The position numbers were made by a program, and so were the translations under genes. From Chloroflexia bacterium SDU3-3 (GTDB lineage Bacteria > Chloroflexota > Chloroflexia > Chloroflexales > Roseiflexaceae), in NCBI GenBank assembly GCA_009268125.1, contig WBOU01000001.1:372001-436000 (forward strand): a stretch of DNA of 64,000 nt, given 5' to 3'. Numbering within the stretch: the stretch's first letter is position 1; each line of letters begins with the position of its first letter. This document shows, in pieces, positions 7,730 through 16,902 of the stretch. Below the pieces are notes generated by a model. The model was not told the DNA's origin. It was given only the letters and a program-made list of their open reading frames with translations, and made no database searches.

Positions 7730-8239
7730 ATGGATCTCGCCACAATCACCCAGGAGCTTCAGCACAGCGCCACGATGATCCGCGCGCTGGTGGTGGGCGT
7801 GTCGCCCGAGCAGGCCCGACAGCGCCCCTCCGCCGACGCGTGGTCGATGCTTGAGGTGGTCTGCCACCTCTACGATGAGGAGCGCGAGGACTTTCGCGAG
7901 CACCTCGACTTCATCCTGCACCGCCAGGGCGGGGAGTGGTACGACAACACCCCCGAGGAGTGGGTGACGCAGCGCGCCTATCACCAGCAGGACATCGCCA
8001 AGATGCTGGAGAAGTTCCTCGACGAGCGCGGGCGGTCGCTGGCGTGGCTCGCTGGGCTGCAGAGCCCCGACTGGGACAAGAGCTACACCATGCCAGACTA
8101 CAGCATCAGCGCGGGCGACATGCTGGCCTGCTGGGCCGCGCACGACAACCTGCACATCCGCCAGCTCGTCGAGATCCGGCGCGCGCTGATCGAGCAGATG
8201 GCTGCGCCATACGCTCTCTCCTATGCGGGGGAGTGGTAA
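7730..8239 (+). CDS. DinB-family protein
   Basis: 169 residues. It has the DinB/YfiT four-helix-bundle pattern: WSMLEVVCHLYDEEREDFREHL with the first metal histidine, and a distal AAHDNLHIRQLVEIRRAL carrying the second and third histidines. This family includes thiol (bacillithiol/mycothiol) dependent S-transferases and many members of unknown activity. Cytosolic. It appears to be transcribed alone, 60 bp after the small peptide gene. Confidence 0.88.
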   Translation: MDLATITQELQHSATMIRALVVGVSPEQARQRPSADAWSMLEVVCHLYDEEREDFREHLDFILHRQGGEWYDNTPEEWVTQRAYHQQDIAKMLEKFLDERGRSLAWLAGLQSPDWDKSYTMPDYSISAGDMLACWAAHDNLHIRQLVEIRRALIEQMAAPYALSYAGEW

Positions 8240-8308
8240 CGGGTATTGCGATCCATCGGTCATACCCACTTTTACCGGCGATCTTTTCAATCATGAGAGC
8301 GATCTGCC

Positions 8309-8965
8309 ATGAGATATCCAGCATTTATAGCTCAATTGCTTCATATGCTCAGAAGCATACCCCCACGAAAATTCTTGGTGGCAGTTGCGCTGTATGCCAC
8401 AGTGTACCTTGTTGATCTGGCACCCCTATATCTCTACACATCGATCTGGGGTTCATCAAGCGTATGTGTTTCCGATCCTTTCGGTCGCGACCCGCAAGAA
8501 GAGCCGCATGATTTTGAGAGCGTGCCATACATGATAGATATAAACACAATAGTGCTGCTCTTTAAGGCAAAATGCTTAGACTCTCAGACCAAACAGCAAA
8601 ACAGAGAAGATCTATCATTTTTATTTATACAAAGAAAAGCAGGTATATGGTCTCCGCTCAGAGATATGCGTACTATTAATCATTTTAGCTTCGACCAAAA
8701 TGGAATACGATATCAAATACTGGAGCCATCCGACAGCAATATTCATCAACGCTTTCTCTTAGGATCAATAACCAACGCTGGCATTTATAGCATACGATCA
8801 ACATACAGCAACGGAACAACCTTGAACGTAGAGATAAAATATACCATGTTTGCACTACATATAAACCAGGCCAATGAGCTATGCTCGCTAAGCGCATACG
8901 ATGATACAGGAACGCTTCTCACGACATTAGAGGTCGAAAAAACATCCGCCAGCTGCAATCATTAA
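8309..8965 (+). CDS. AT-rich membrane-anchored protein, probably acquired
   Basis: 218 residues, ATG at 8309 with gagag upstream. One transmembrane segment near residues 21-43 (KFLVAVALYATVYLVDLAPL), then an extracytoplasmic domain of about 170 residues with four cysteines (CVSDPF, AKCLDS, ELCSLS and the C-terminal SCNH). The codon usage is strikingly AT-rich compared with neighbours on both sides (runs such as tttttatttatacaaag), which suggests recent transfer. The stop codon overlaps an in-frame ATG of the next gene by one base. No family recognised. Confidence 0.75.
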   Translation: MRYPAFIAQLLHMLRSIPPRKFLVAVALYATVYLVDLAPLYLYTSIWGSSSVCVSDPFGRDPQEEPHDFESVPYMIDINTIVLLFKAKCLDSQTKQQNREDLSFLFIQRKAGIWSPLRDMRTINHFSFDQNGIRYQILEPSDSNIHQRFLLGSITNAGIYSIRSTYSNGTTLNVEIKYTMFALHINQANELCSLSAYDDTGTLLTTLEVEKTSASCNH

Positions 8966-8982
8966 TGAAACGAAGGTCACAT

Positions 8983-10146
8983 ATGCCCACAGGCCTTGCT
9001 GCGCTCGAACACACTGACTGGGGTCGGCTCTACCACGCCTACGGGCGGGCAACAGACACACCGGAGCACCTGCGCGCCCTGCTGGGGCAGCAGGAGGCCG
9101 CGCGCAGACATGCTATCGCTCACCTCTGGTCGGCCATCATCCACCAGGGCACGCCGTGGACCGCCACCGCCCCCACAGCGCTGGTGATCGCCGGGCTGCT
9201 GCGGGATGGCGCGATCGATCGCGGCGACCCGATCTGGGCCGATCTGCTCGCCTTCCTGGCGGCCATCGCCGAGCTGGCCCAGCAGGCGGACAGCCACCGC
9301 GAGGAGCTTGAGGGCACCGCCGCGCTCGACATCGAGATGCTGATCGACGACGAGGACGAGGCGGCGATCTTCGAGGATGAGGAGGCGGCAGAGGCGCTGT
9401 ACGCCCGCGCGCTGCTCGGCTGTATCCAGGCGGCCCCCGTGCTCATGCCGGTGCTGCTGAGCGGGCTGGAGCACCCCAGCCCACGCGCCAGGGCCAACGC
9501 CGCGATGGGCGCGGTCGATCTGGCCCGCACCGAGGCACTGCACGGCCAGGCACAGGAGCTTGAGCGGCGGCTGCTGGCGCTGGCCCGCGCCGCACCCACC
9601 AGCGACGAGCGCAGCGCCCATGTGCTGGCGCTGGGCAGCCTCGGGCACACGCCGCTGGCCTTTCTGGATGACGCATCGCCAGCGGTGCGGCTGTGCGCCG
9701 CGCTCGCCCCGAGCCTGGCGGGCCACCCCCGCGCCACCGGCGAGCTGCTGGGCGCGCTAGAGCGCCACGCGGCGGAGATCGACGGCTGGTTTACCGAGCG
9801 ACCGCCGCAGCTGCCCGCGCACCCGCGCTTCGCGGTGGTGGCGCGGCTGGTCGAGCAGGTGCGCGACTTCGCGCAGCTGGCCGAGGCGGCCATCGCGGCG
9901 GTCGAGGTGGGCACGCTGCACAGCGCCGACTTCGACTGGGGGCCGCTGCTGCGCGCCGCCTTCTCCGCTGGCGACGGCCAGATCGCCAGCGAGGCGCAGC
10001 GCCGCTACCTGGCCGCGCTGGTGCGGCGCGCCGAGCTGTGGAACCCGACGTTTGGCAACGCATCGCTGCAGTTCCGGCGGGCCGGGCTGCCCTATGACCG
10101 CGAGGCGTGCGCGCGGCTGGTCGGCGCGGCGGGCGAGCTGGGGTAG
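8983..10146 (+). CDS. HEAT-like repeat protein
   Basis: 387 residues from MPTGLAALEHTDWG. The ATG at 8983 is preceded by gaagg; the ATG at 8965 has no ribosome site. The protein is almost all helical, with repeated helix pairs: LWSAIIHQGTPWTATAPTAL, VLLSGLEHPSPRARANAAMG, VLALGSLGHTPLAFLDDASP and AVRLCAALAPSLAGHP. These are the hallmarks of an alpha solenoid. An acidic stretch (DIEMLIDDEDEAAIFEDEE) interrupts the first third. No catalytic residues are seen; a scaffold or binding role is likely. Similar proteins often accompany SMI1/KNR4 genes such as the one at 10823. Confidence 0.8.
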   Translation: MPTGLAALEHTDWGRLYHAYGRATDTPEHLRALLGQQEAARRHAIAHLWSAIIHQGTPWTATAPTALVIAGLLRDGAIDRGDPIWADLLAFLAAIAELAQQADSHREELEGTAALDIEMLIDDEDEAAIFEDEEAAEALYARALLGCIQAAPVLMPVLLSGLEHPSPRARANAAMGAVDLARTEALHGQAQELERRLLALARAAPTSDERSAHVLALGSLGHTPLAFLDDASPAVRLCAALAPSLAGHPRATGELLGALERHAAEIDGWFTERPPQLPAHPRFAVVARLVEQVRDFAQLAEAAIAAVEVGTLHSADFDWGPLLRAAFSAGDGQIASEAQRRYLAALVRRAELWNPTFGNASLQFRRAGLPYDREACARLVGAAGELG

Positions 10147-10248
10147 CATCGTTGGGGCGCATCCTATATAGCGCGGAAACCTGCAAGGTATGAGATGCGT
10201 ATCTTTTCTAGAGCAGCCTGATTGCTCAACTGATCGTTGGAGCGACCT

Positions 10249-10710
10249 ATGAGCACCGGAAAAGTATCGTTCGTCCGCAGCGGCATCATAGCGGCCATTG
10301 TGCTCTTCATGCTATTCGCCATCACCCTACTGGGCAGCAACTATTGGGTTAGGCTCACGCTGATCATACTTGGTATCGGCATCACGCTGGTTTATATTGG
10401 GCTGGCGTTCGCCGCGCTGCGCACCGCCGAGGGTGGCCGCCGCACCCTGCAGATCGTTGGGCTAGTAGCCAGCATCTTGTTCGCCATCGGCATCATCGCC
10501 AGCCAGCTGAACCTGCTGGGCCAGGCCAGCAGCAGCGCTGTGCCGTATCTGCTGTTTGCCTACTTGTTGCTCTCCACTCTGATCTTCATCATCGATGGCA
10601 TCTGGGGCAAAAATTACTGGGCTGCGTGGCGGCGCTATATCATCCCATCGATTATCGGCGTGGCGCTCTTGATCGGCGGCATCTTCGCATGGGTGTCGCT
10701 GGCAAGCTAG
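10249..10710 (+). CDS. Multi-pass membrane protein
   Basis: 153 residues from the ATG at 10249, with ttggag 7 bp upstream. Five hydrophobic segments are visible: IIAAIVLFMLFAITLLG, LTLIILGIGITLVYIGLA, IVGLVASILFAIGIIA, YLLFAYLLLSTLIFII and IIGVALLIGGIFAWVSLA. No charged catalytic motif. The function is unknown; it could be a small inner-membrane stress or cell-envelope protein. Confidence 0.82.
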   Translation: MSTGKVSFVRSGIIAAIVLFMLFAITLLGSNYWVRLTLIILGIGITLVYIGLAFAALRTAEGGRRTLQIVGLVASILFAIGIIASQLNLLGQASSSAVPYLLFAYLLLSTLIFIIDGIWGKNYWAAWRRYIIPSIIGVALLIGGIFAWVSLAS

Positions 10711-10774
10711 GGCGGGCAGCCCATGTTTCACGGGCGGCAGGCGGCTCACGGGCTGCTTGTCGCCCGCTTTTTGT
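10711..10774 (+). terminator. Terminator after the membrane protein gene
   Basis: The stop codon is followed at once by gggcg-ggcagccc. This pairs with gggctgc...cgccc further on (10751-10765 region) around a bulge, and then come gctttttg. The stem is long and imperfect. Confidence 0.6.
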
Positions 10775-10822
10775 GCTACACTCTGCGGCACATGAAAGGC
10801 ACGGTTTGGGGCATAATCCGAC

Positions 10823-11524
10823 ATGAACACCGACGAAAAGATTGTTCGCATCAAACAGGTGCTCCCCCAGCTTCAAACGCTCGATCCAGACTACCGCGTC
10901 TTTGGCTCGCAAAGACATCGCTATCTGCTGAATCCCGTTCTTCCCGAGGCCGATGCGCTGGCCTTCGAGCAGCAGCACGGCATTCGGCTGCCCGAGGGCT
11001 ACCGGCGCTTTCTGACCGAGATCGGCGACGGCGGCGCGGGGCCGTACTATGGGCTTGAGCGCTTGCAGGACAGCCTGTTTCTCGACCTGGACCGCAAGAT
11101 TGAGCAGGCATATGGCGATCCGTCCAAGCCATTTCTGCTGACCTCGCGCTGGAATATGGACTACGACGGCGATGATGACGATGCGCAGGCCTACGCGGCC
11201 TTTGAAGAGGAGTACTACCAGCCCGCGCGGGTCGATGGGCTGCTGCGGATCTGCAATTTCGGGTGCGGCGTGGCGCTGAACCTGGTGGTCAACGGCGCGG
11301 AGTACGGCAACATGTGGGTGGATGACCGCGCAAGCGACGGCGGCATCTACCCCGACCCCTACTTCGAGCAGGAGGGGCGCACGCAGTTCCTCGACTGGTA
11401 CCTGCTGTGGCTCGCCAGGGCGCTGTCCGAGGTCGATAGGCAGCCAGCGCATCGGCGCTTGCCGATCCTGCTCGCCGATGCGCTCAGGCAGATCGGCACC
11501 ATCGCACGGCGGGTTTTCCCCTAG
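10823..11524 (+). CDS. SMI1/KNR4 (SUKH) family protein
   Basis: 233 residues. The SUKH signature is clear: LPEADALAFEQQHGIRLPEGYRRFLTEIGDGG (seen in two halves), GPYYGL and later LLRICNFGCGVALNLVVNG plus GNMWVDDRASDGG. Family members act as immunity proteins against contact-dependent or polymorphic nuclease toxins in many bacteria, or as regulatory scaffolds. No toxin gene is adjacent, so the role is open. The ribosome site is weak. The HEAT-like gene upstream is a frequent companion of this family. Confidence 0.88.
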   Translation: MNTDEKIVRIKQVLPQLQTLDPDYRVFGSQRHRYLLNPVLPEADALAFEQQHGIRLPEGYRRFLTEIGDGGAGPYYGLERLQDSLFLDLDRKIEQAYGDPSKPFLLTSRWNMDYDGDDDDAQAYAAFEEEYYQPARVDGLLRICNFGCGVALNLVVNGAEYGNMWVDDRASDGGIYPDPYFEQEGRTQFLDWYLLWLARALSEVDRQPAHRRLPILLADALRQIGTIARRVFP

Positions 11525-11584
11525 CAAATGCCGCATGCCTGCGAACGCAAAAAAAATGGCAAGATCTGATGAAAAGGAGGTGTT

Positions 11585-12139
11585 ATGGCAGCGCCGATCT
11601 TTCTTCTCAGCGGGCCGCCGGGGGCGGGCAAGAGCACCGTGGCGGCGGCGCTGCTGCGGCGTTTCCCCCACGGGCTACACCTGCCGGTCGACGACCTGCG
11701 CGAGCTGGTGGTCTCTGGAATCGCCCACCCCGTGCCGCAGTGGACCGCTGAGACGACGCGCCAGTTTAGGCTGGCCCGCCAGGGTGCGGCGCATCTGGCT
11801 GCCATGTACGCCCGCGAGGGCTTCGCCGTGGCCATCGACGACATCATCATGCCCGACGAGGTGGATCGTATCTTCGCGCCCGTATTCGCGGGGCTGGGTT
11901 TCTACCGCGTGCTACTGCTGCCGAGCGTGGAGACCGCGCTCCAGCGCAACCGCGAGCGCACCAGCAAGCCGTTCGACACCAGCGTGCTGATCGGGACGAT
12001 CCGAGAGCTTCACCAGGTCTTCCGCAGTCTGGCGATCCCCGCCGACTGGGCCGTGATCGAAAGCAGCCAGCTGACGGTCGAGGGGAGCGTAGAGGCCATC
12101 CTCACCTTTGCGAATCCATCGTTGGGAAGAAAAAAGTGA
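11585..12139 (+). CDS. P-loop AAA/kinase-like ATPase
   Basis: 184 residues behind a perfect ribosome site (aaaaggaggtgtt then ATG). Walker A is at residues 8-17 (LLSGPPGAGKST). VDDLRELVVSG follows like the substrate-binding part of zeta-toxin or chloramphenicol-phosphotransferase-type kinases, FAVAIDDIIMPDEVD supplies a Walker B-like strand, and LQRNRERTSKPFD resembles the LID arginines. A small-molecule phosphotransferase is the best guess; a zeta-like toxin is less likely because no antitoxin lies beside it. Confidence 0.82.
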   Translation: MAAPIFLLSGPPGAGKSTVAAALLRRFPHGLHLPVDDLRELVVSGIAHPVPQWTAETTRQFRLARQGAAHLAAMYAREGFAVAIDDIIMPDEVDRIFAPVFAGLGFYRVLLLPSVETALQRNRERTSKPFDTSVLIGTIRELHQVFRSLAIPADWAVIESSQLTVEGSVEAILTFANPSLGRKK

Positions 12140-12158
12140 TCCGATATGTAAACCTTTA

Positions 12159-12203
12159 CAGCATCCCCCGCGCACGTCGCTGGCACCTGCGCGGGGGATG
12201 CTG
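12159..12203. terminator. Hairpin between convergent genes
   Basis: A perfect 15-bp stem (arms cagcatcccccgcgc at 12159-12173 and its complement at 12189-12203) between the kinase and the leftward beta-galactosidase. Upstream aaaaaa at 12130-12136 gives a weak U-rich stretch on the minus strand only at a distance. Confidence 0.65.
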
Positions 12204-12209
12204 CGCAGC

Positions 12210-14918
12210 CTAGCTGGCGCGCACCACCACTGCGGCGGGCCGCACGCCCTCGCCCGTGGCCTCCAGCACGATCTCGCCAGCAGCGCCGGTGGACTGCACG
12301 ATCACCTGGGCTAGGCCGTTGAAGGTGGCGCGGCACCAGGGCGCGGCGGGCGTGTCGATGCGCAGCGCCGCCGGGTGGATCTGGAGCAGGCCCTCTCGCG
12401 CGCCCCAGGCCTCGAAGCGCCGCGCGGCCTCGATACGCAGCACGTTGCCCTCGGGCAGCAGCGCGGGCAGCGACAGCGCCGCGCGCAGCTGCTCGGGCGA
12501 GGCGTCGACCAGCAGCGCCGCGCCGTTGAGCGTGACGGTCTGCTGCGGGCCAAGCGCGTTCAGCAGCAGCGTGGCGGTCTCGCCCTCGGCCAGGGCGGGC
12601 GCGTCGAAGCGCGCCTCGAAGCTCAGGCCGCCCTCGGTGATCGCGGCATCGGGGGCCTGCCACGCGCCCAGCTTCACCACGCGCACCGCATCCACAAACT
12701 GGTCCGGCTCGTGGCTCGACGGGTCGCCGTTGCCCACACCGATGATCCGGCCCGGGCCGCGCAGCGCGAAGCGCACCTGCTCGCACGCCGTCGGCACCAG
12801 CCGCCCTTCGGCGTCGCGGTGCTCCACCATCACCACGGCCACATCGCAGCCGTCGGCCAGGATGTGCGGGCGGTCGGCGCTCAGCGCGATGGCGGCGGGA
12901 GCGCCTGTGGTCTGCACCTGCTGCTCCATCACCGGCTGGCCAGCGCGGAAGCCGCGCGCCAGCAGCGCACCAGGGGCGTAGGACACCTGCCATGTTAGGT
13001 GGTCGTTGGGCGGCATCGTCTTGCGGCCCTGCGACACGCCGTTGAGGAACAGCTCGACCTCCTCGGCGTTGCTGTGCACCGTCACGTCGATAGGCTGGCC
13101 CTCGCGCCCCGCCCAGTTCCAGTGCGGGAAGATGTGCAGCACATCCTCATCGGCCCACCACGCCTTCAGGTAGTAGTAGCCATCCTTGGGGAAGCCGCAC
13201 ATGTCCAGAATGCCAAACTGAGACCCAATCGCCGGGTAGCCGTAGGGCGTCGGCTCGCCGCGATAGTCGAAGCCGGTCCAGTAGAACACGCCCGCCGCCC
13301 ACGGTCGCGCCGCGTAGTACCGCCAGCCGACCTCGGCGTTGCCGCCGGATGTGCCGTCCTCCAGCGGGGCCAGGTGCGCCCTGGCCGCATCCTCCACATA
13401 GATGCCGCGCGTGGCCTGCGTGGTGGTCTCCTCGGTGCCGATGATCACCTGCCAGGGGTAGTCGGCGTGCTGCCTATTGGTGTTGGCCTGCTTGATGTAG
13501 TTCACGCCCGCCGCCAGGATGGTGTGCGAGATGCCGCCCCAGCCGCCGCTGATCGCCGCCGTGGTGATGCGGCTGGGGTCCAGGCGGCGCGCGTAATCCT
13601 GCATGGTCTGGGCGATGCGCGCGCCCTTGATGTTGCCCTCGATCGCCCACTCCTCGTTGCCCACCGACCAGATGATCACGCTGGGGTGGTTGCGGTCGCG
13701 CAAGATCATCTGCTCTAGCTGGCGCAGGTGCCACTCGTTGCTGCCCATCAGGCGGTTCTCGTCGATCACCACCATGCCCAGGCGGTCGCAGGCATCCAGC
13801 AGCTCGGGCGTGGGCGGGTGGTGCGAGCAGCGGTAGGCGTTGCCGCCCATGGCCTTCAGCAGCCCGATGCGGTAGTCCTGCATGGCGTCGGGAAGGGCCA
13901 CGCCGATCCCAGCGTGATCCTGGTGGTTGTTGCTGCCCTTCAGCATCACGCGCTGGCCGTTCAAGAAGAAGCCGCCGTTGGGGTCGAATACGACCGTGCG
14001 GAGGCCAAACGGCGTCTCGACCACATCCACCACGCGCCCGCCCTGGCGCACCGTGGTGACGAGCGTGTGCATGGTCGGCGTCTCAATCGACCACAGCGCG
14101 GGGTTCGCCACCTCGGCCTCGGCCTGGTGCTGCCGCACCTCGCCGGGCTGGATGTGGCCGCCCAGCGGGGCCAGCGCGGCCACCTGGCCATCTGGGCCGC
14201 GCACCACCTGCTCGATGGTATAGCCCGCCGCCTCGCGACCATCGTTCACGAGGGCCGTGTCCACGGTGATGATGGCGCTGCCATCGGCAAGCGCGGTGCG
14301 CACCCACACGCCATGGCGGGCCACGTGCAGCGGCGCGATCTTCACCAGCCAGGCGTGGCGGTAGATGCCCGCGCCCTCGTAGTACCAGCCCTCCTCCATG
14401 GTCGCATCGGCGCGCACCGCGATCAGGTTTTGGCCGCCATAGTTCAGGTAGTCGGTCACATCGTAGCTGACGCCCAGGTAGCCGCTCGGCTCCTCGCCCA
14501 CCAAGAAACCGTTGACGAACACACGCCCGCTGCGGTAGATGCCGTCGAACTCGACCAGGATGCGGCGGCCCAGGTCGGACTCGGGCACGAAGAAGCTGCG
14601 GCGATACCAGCCCACGCTGTTCTCGGGGAAGCGGTGGCCGATAGCCTTAAAGCCGTGGCTGGCCGAGCCGCGCGCGTCGAAGGGCAGCGCCACCGCCCAG
14701 TCGTGCGGCAGGTCGACGGCGCGCCAGCCACGGTCGTCGAAGGCCGGGCTGGCCGGACCGTCGCCGTAGCCGGTCTTGGCCAGGTATGAGAAATAGCCGG
14801 TGCCGTGGCTAAAATCCTTGCTAAAATCGGCGGCGTGGCCGAGCGAGAAGCGCCAGCCGTCGTCGATACGGGTGCGCTCGCGGGCGGGCGTGGGCGGGGG
14901 GGTGGTAGGGTGACTCAT
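12210..14918 (-). CDS. Glycoside hydrolase family 2 beta-galactosidase-like enzyme
   Basis: 902 residues, ATG at 14918 with agagga upstream. The jelly-roll sugar-binding domain is at roughly 20-190 (RIDDGWRFSLG, VDLPHDWAV, GWYRRSFFVPESDLGRR), followed by the Ig-like domain and the TIM barrel from about 310 (KGSNNHQDHAGIGVALPD). The acid/base is E422 in WSVGNEE; the nucleophile is probably E496 in IIGTEET. C-terminal DUF4982 and further beta domains follow (HWNWAGREGQPIDVTVHSNAEEVELFLNG). No signal peptide, so it is cytosolic. It would release terminal beta-linked galactose or a related sugar. It stands alone; no transporter is adjacent on the same strand. Confidence 0.92.
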   Translation of the reverse strand: MSHPTTPPPTPARERTRIDDGWRFSLGHAADFSKDFSHGTGYFSYLAKTGYGDGPASPAFDDRGWRAVDLPHDWAVALPFDARGSASHGFKAIGHRFPENSVGWYRRSFFVPESDLGRRILVEFDGIYRSGRVFVNGFLVGEEPSGYLGVSYDVTDYLNYGGQNLIAVRADATMEEGWYYEGAGIYRHAWLVKIAPLHVARHGVWVRTALADGSAIITVDTALVNDGREAAGYTIEQVVRGPDGQVAALAPLGGHIQPGEVRQHQAEAEVANPALWSIETPTMHTLVTTVRQGGRVVDVVETPFGLRTVVFDPNGGFFLNGQRVMLKGSNNHQDHAGIGVALPDAMQDYRIGLLKAMGGNAYRCSHHPPTPELLDACDRLGMVVIDENRLMGSNEWHLRQLEQMILRDRNHPSVIIWSVGNEEWAIEGNIKGARIAQTMQDYARRLDPSRITTAAISGGWGGISHTILAAGVNYIKQANTNRQHADYPWQVIIGTEETTTQATRGIYVEDAARAHLAPLEDGTSGGNAEVGWRYYAARPWAAGVFYWTGFDYRGEPTPYGYPAIGSQFGILDMCGFPKDGYYYLKAWWADEDVLHIFPHWNWAGREGQPIDVTVHSNAEEVELFLNGVSQGRKTMPPNDHLTWQVSYAPGALLARGFRAGQPVMEQQVQTTGAPAAIALSADRPHILADGCDVAVVMVEHRDAEGRLVPTACEQVRFALRGPGRIIGVGNGDPSSHEPDQFVDAVRVVKLGAWQAPDAAITEGGLSFEARFDAPALAEGETATLLLNALGPQQTVTLNGAALLVDASPEQLRAALSLPALLPEGNVLRIEAARRFEAWGAREGLLQIHPAALRIDTPAAPWCRATFNGLAQVIVQSTGAAGEIVLEATGEGVRPAAVVVRAS

Positions 14919-15074
14919 GCGATTCCTCTAGGCATTCGGCGGGGAAGCGGCCCGTGGCGCGCTCCGCACAGCGCCGCGCCGCACAGCGGGGTGGGCGCGA
15001 CGCGCACGAGTATAGCACGTCTGGGCGGGCAGAAATACGGCGGCGGTGTACGATAGCTACGCTATACTGGTGAG

Positions 15075-15611
15075 GTGTACGCCATAGCTTCAGCAGAATG
15101 CGAGCAAATCGTGCAAATCACCTACACATCTGGCCCCGCCGAGCGGGCCGTAGCGGCGCGCTACGCCCTTGCGCCAATCATGCCGCGCGTCTTACGGATC
15201 GCGCAGGCCAGCGCCGTAGGGGCGCTGATCCTCAGCCTTCTCTTCACGCGGCTATCTGCCGGATCCTTTCGCATCGCCGATCTGCTCTTATCTCTCTGCA
15301 TGGCACTGGCCATGTTTGCAAATGTGCGCTTTCTCTACCCGATCAGCACCATCGATCGGTGCCGAAGGCAGCGGCCAAAATTTGCGCAGATCACGGCACA
15401 GTTTGACGACCGGGGTATCACCATCCTCACCGATGGCACACGGAGCACCCTCGCCTGGTCGCTGGTGCAAAATGCCGCCATCCAGCCGCCATATCTGCTC
15501 ATCCTGCTCGAGCGCAACGCAGCGATGGCCTTCCCGCTCTCGGCATTTCCTGACGACAGCGCTGCCGAGTGCCTCGCGCTCATCCGCTCGCACCGCACCA
15601 CTGCCGTATAG
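15075..15611 (+). CDS. Membrane protein with YcxB-like C-terminal domain
   Basis: Up to 178 residues. No ATG fits the N-terminus: GTG at 15075 lies just behind a TATACT box and would be nearly leaderless, and GTG at 15111 is an alternative. Two transmembrane helices (ASAVGALILSLLFTRL and LLLSLCMALAMFANVRFL) are followed by a cytosolic domain. FDDRGITILTDGTRSTLAWSLV...LLERNAAMAFPLSAFPDD matches the YcxB pattern of a beta-rich domain ending in 'fplsaF'. Function unknown in the family. Confidence 0.72.
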   Translation: MYAIASAECEQIVQITYTSGPAERAVAARYALAPIMPRVLRIAQASAVGALILSLLFTRLSAGSFRIADLLLSLCMALAMFANVRFLYPISTIDRCRRQRPKFAQITAQFDDRGITILTDGTRSTLAWSLVQNAAIQPPYLLILLERNAAMAFPLSAFPDDSAAECLALIRSHRTTAV

Positions 15612-15666
15612 AGCATAGATCGTTGGGATGCGTGCTCTATATTGGAAACATATTAGGAGTATCACC

Positions 15667-16878
15667 ATGCTCTCACAGGCATATACACCCCGGTGGGGCG
15701 CACTGGTAGCGCTAGCAGCGTGCGCCGTGCTAGCAGCATGTGCCGCACCCGCCGCCCCGCCCCAAGCCAGCGTCACAGCCACAGCCACGCCCACGCCCAC
15801 CCCCGCCCACGCCGCAGCGGGCATCCAGCAGACGCTTGACCGCTACACCCAGGCCTACAACCAGAACGACCAGCAGCTGCTCACGCAGATCATCGACCCG
15901 CAGCGGCTGCCATTCCGCCGCTTCACGCTCAGCAACTTCACCAGCTTCCAGTCCTCGTGGGAGCACGACCGCGCCAGAGCATCGCTCAAATTGCTGGGCA
16001 CCACCCCGCTGAGCGACGGACTCGTTCTCGCCCACATCCAGGCCAGCAACGGCAATCTGGCCGACTGGCCGCTGCGCCAGGTCGATGGCCAGTGGCTGCT
16101 CTCCGAGCCATCCAAGCAGCAGCTCGGCACGCCCAGCGATATGACCATCGGCCACATCACCTTCACCACCTATCCTTGGGCCGACGACATCAACCAAGAG
16201 GTCATCGACCTCATGCGGCAGGCCCAGCACGATGCGGCGGATCGGCTGGGCAAAGATACTGACACCAAGCTCAACGTTATCATCAAGCCCAGCTTCGAGC
16301 TTAGCCCCTTCGAGAATGCCGGTTATGTCGCAGTGTATAAGCCAAACTACGGGCCGCACGGCCACGATCTGATCGAGATCTTTGCGCCGCACACCTACAT
16401 GTTCGGATTCTACGGCAAATCTGGCGGCTGGCAGCGCGAGCTGCGGCAGACCTTGACCCACGAGTACGCCCACATGATCCACAAGCGCGTCTTCGGCAAT
16501 GTTGGCTACTTCACCGGCTGGATGACCGAGGGGCTGGCCACCTACGTCTCACAAGAGCCGATCGGGGCCACCATCCGCCGTGCGCTCAGCTCACACGCGA
16601 TCATCCCGCTCATCGACAAGCAGCATAGCATCGACAAATACGACCTGATGCACATGCGCGCGATCACCAGCGACCGCCCGCAGGCCTACGCCCTAGCCGC
16701 ATCGGTGGTCGCCTATATCGACGAGCGCTACCACGGGCTTGACTCGTTCTGGAAGATGGCCCGCAACTACCAAGATTCGCAGGATATCGATCAGGCCATG
16801 CGCGATGCGCTCGGCACCAGCGCCGACGACTTCGAGCGCGACTGGGAGACATGGCTGGCGAAGACCTACGCAAGCTAG
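15667..16878 (+). CDS. Lipoprotein zinc metallopeptidase (gluzincin, peptidase MA-like)
   Basis: 403 residues from the ATG at 15667 (aggag 9 bp upstream). Lipobox LAAC near residue 21-24 is followed by a short Thr/Pro linker. Residues 45-160 form a nuclear-transport-factor-like domain with QTLDRYTQAYNQNDQQLL and LRQVDGQWLLSE. The catalytic motif HEYAH is at 265-269, and the third zinc ligand is E288 in WMTEGLATY, the gluzincin arrangement. C-terminal helices (RYHGLDSFWKMARNY, DDFERDWETWL) match peptidase MA/M61-related proteins. It is anchored outside the membrane; the substrate is unknown. Confidence 0.88.
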   Translation: MLSQAYTPRWGALVALAACAVLAACAAPAAPPQASVTATATPTPTPAHAAAGIQQTLDRYTQAYNQNDQQLLTQIIDPQRLPFRRFTLSNFTSFQSSWEHDRARASLKLLGTTPLSDGLVLAHIQASNGNLADWPLRQVDGQWLLSEPSKQQLGTPSDMTIGHITFTTYPWADDINQEVIDLMRQAQHDAADRLGKDTDTKLNVIIKPSFELSPFENAGYVAVYKPNYGPHGHDLIEIFAPHTYMFGFYGKSGGWQRELRQTLTHEYAHMIHKRVFGNVGYFTGWMTEGLATYVSQEPIGATIRRALSSHAIIPLIDKQHSIDKYDLMHMRAITSDRPQAYALAASVVAYIDERYHGLDSFWKMARNYQDSQDIDQAMRDALGTSADDFERDWETWLAKTYAS

Positions 16879-16902
16879 CAGCGCTGCCACCTCCTCCCTC
16901 AC

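Noticed and set aside
11585-12139. Zeta-type toxin-antitoxin module
   Set aside because: The kinase has a suitable P-loop, but the flanking genes are a SUKH protein and a convergent glycosidase; no epsilon-like antitoxin is present.
13728-14789. Rightward open frame of 353 codons
   Set aside because: Antisense to the GH2 beta-galactosidase; low-complexity His/Ala/Val text.
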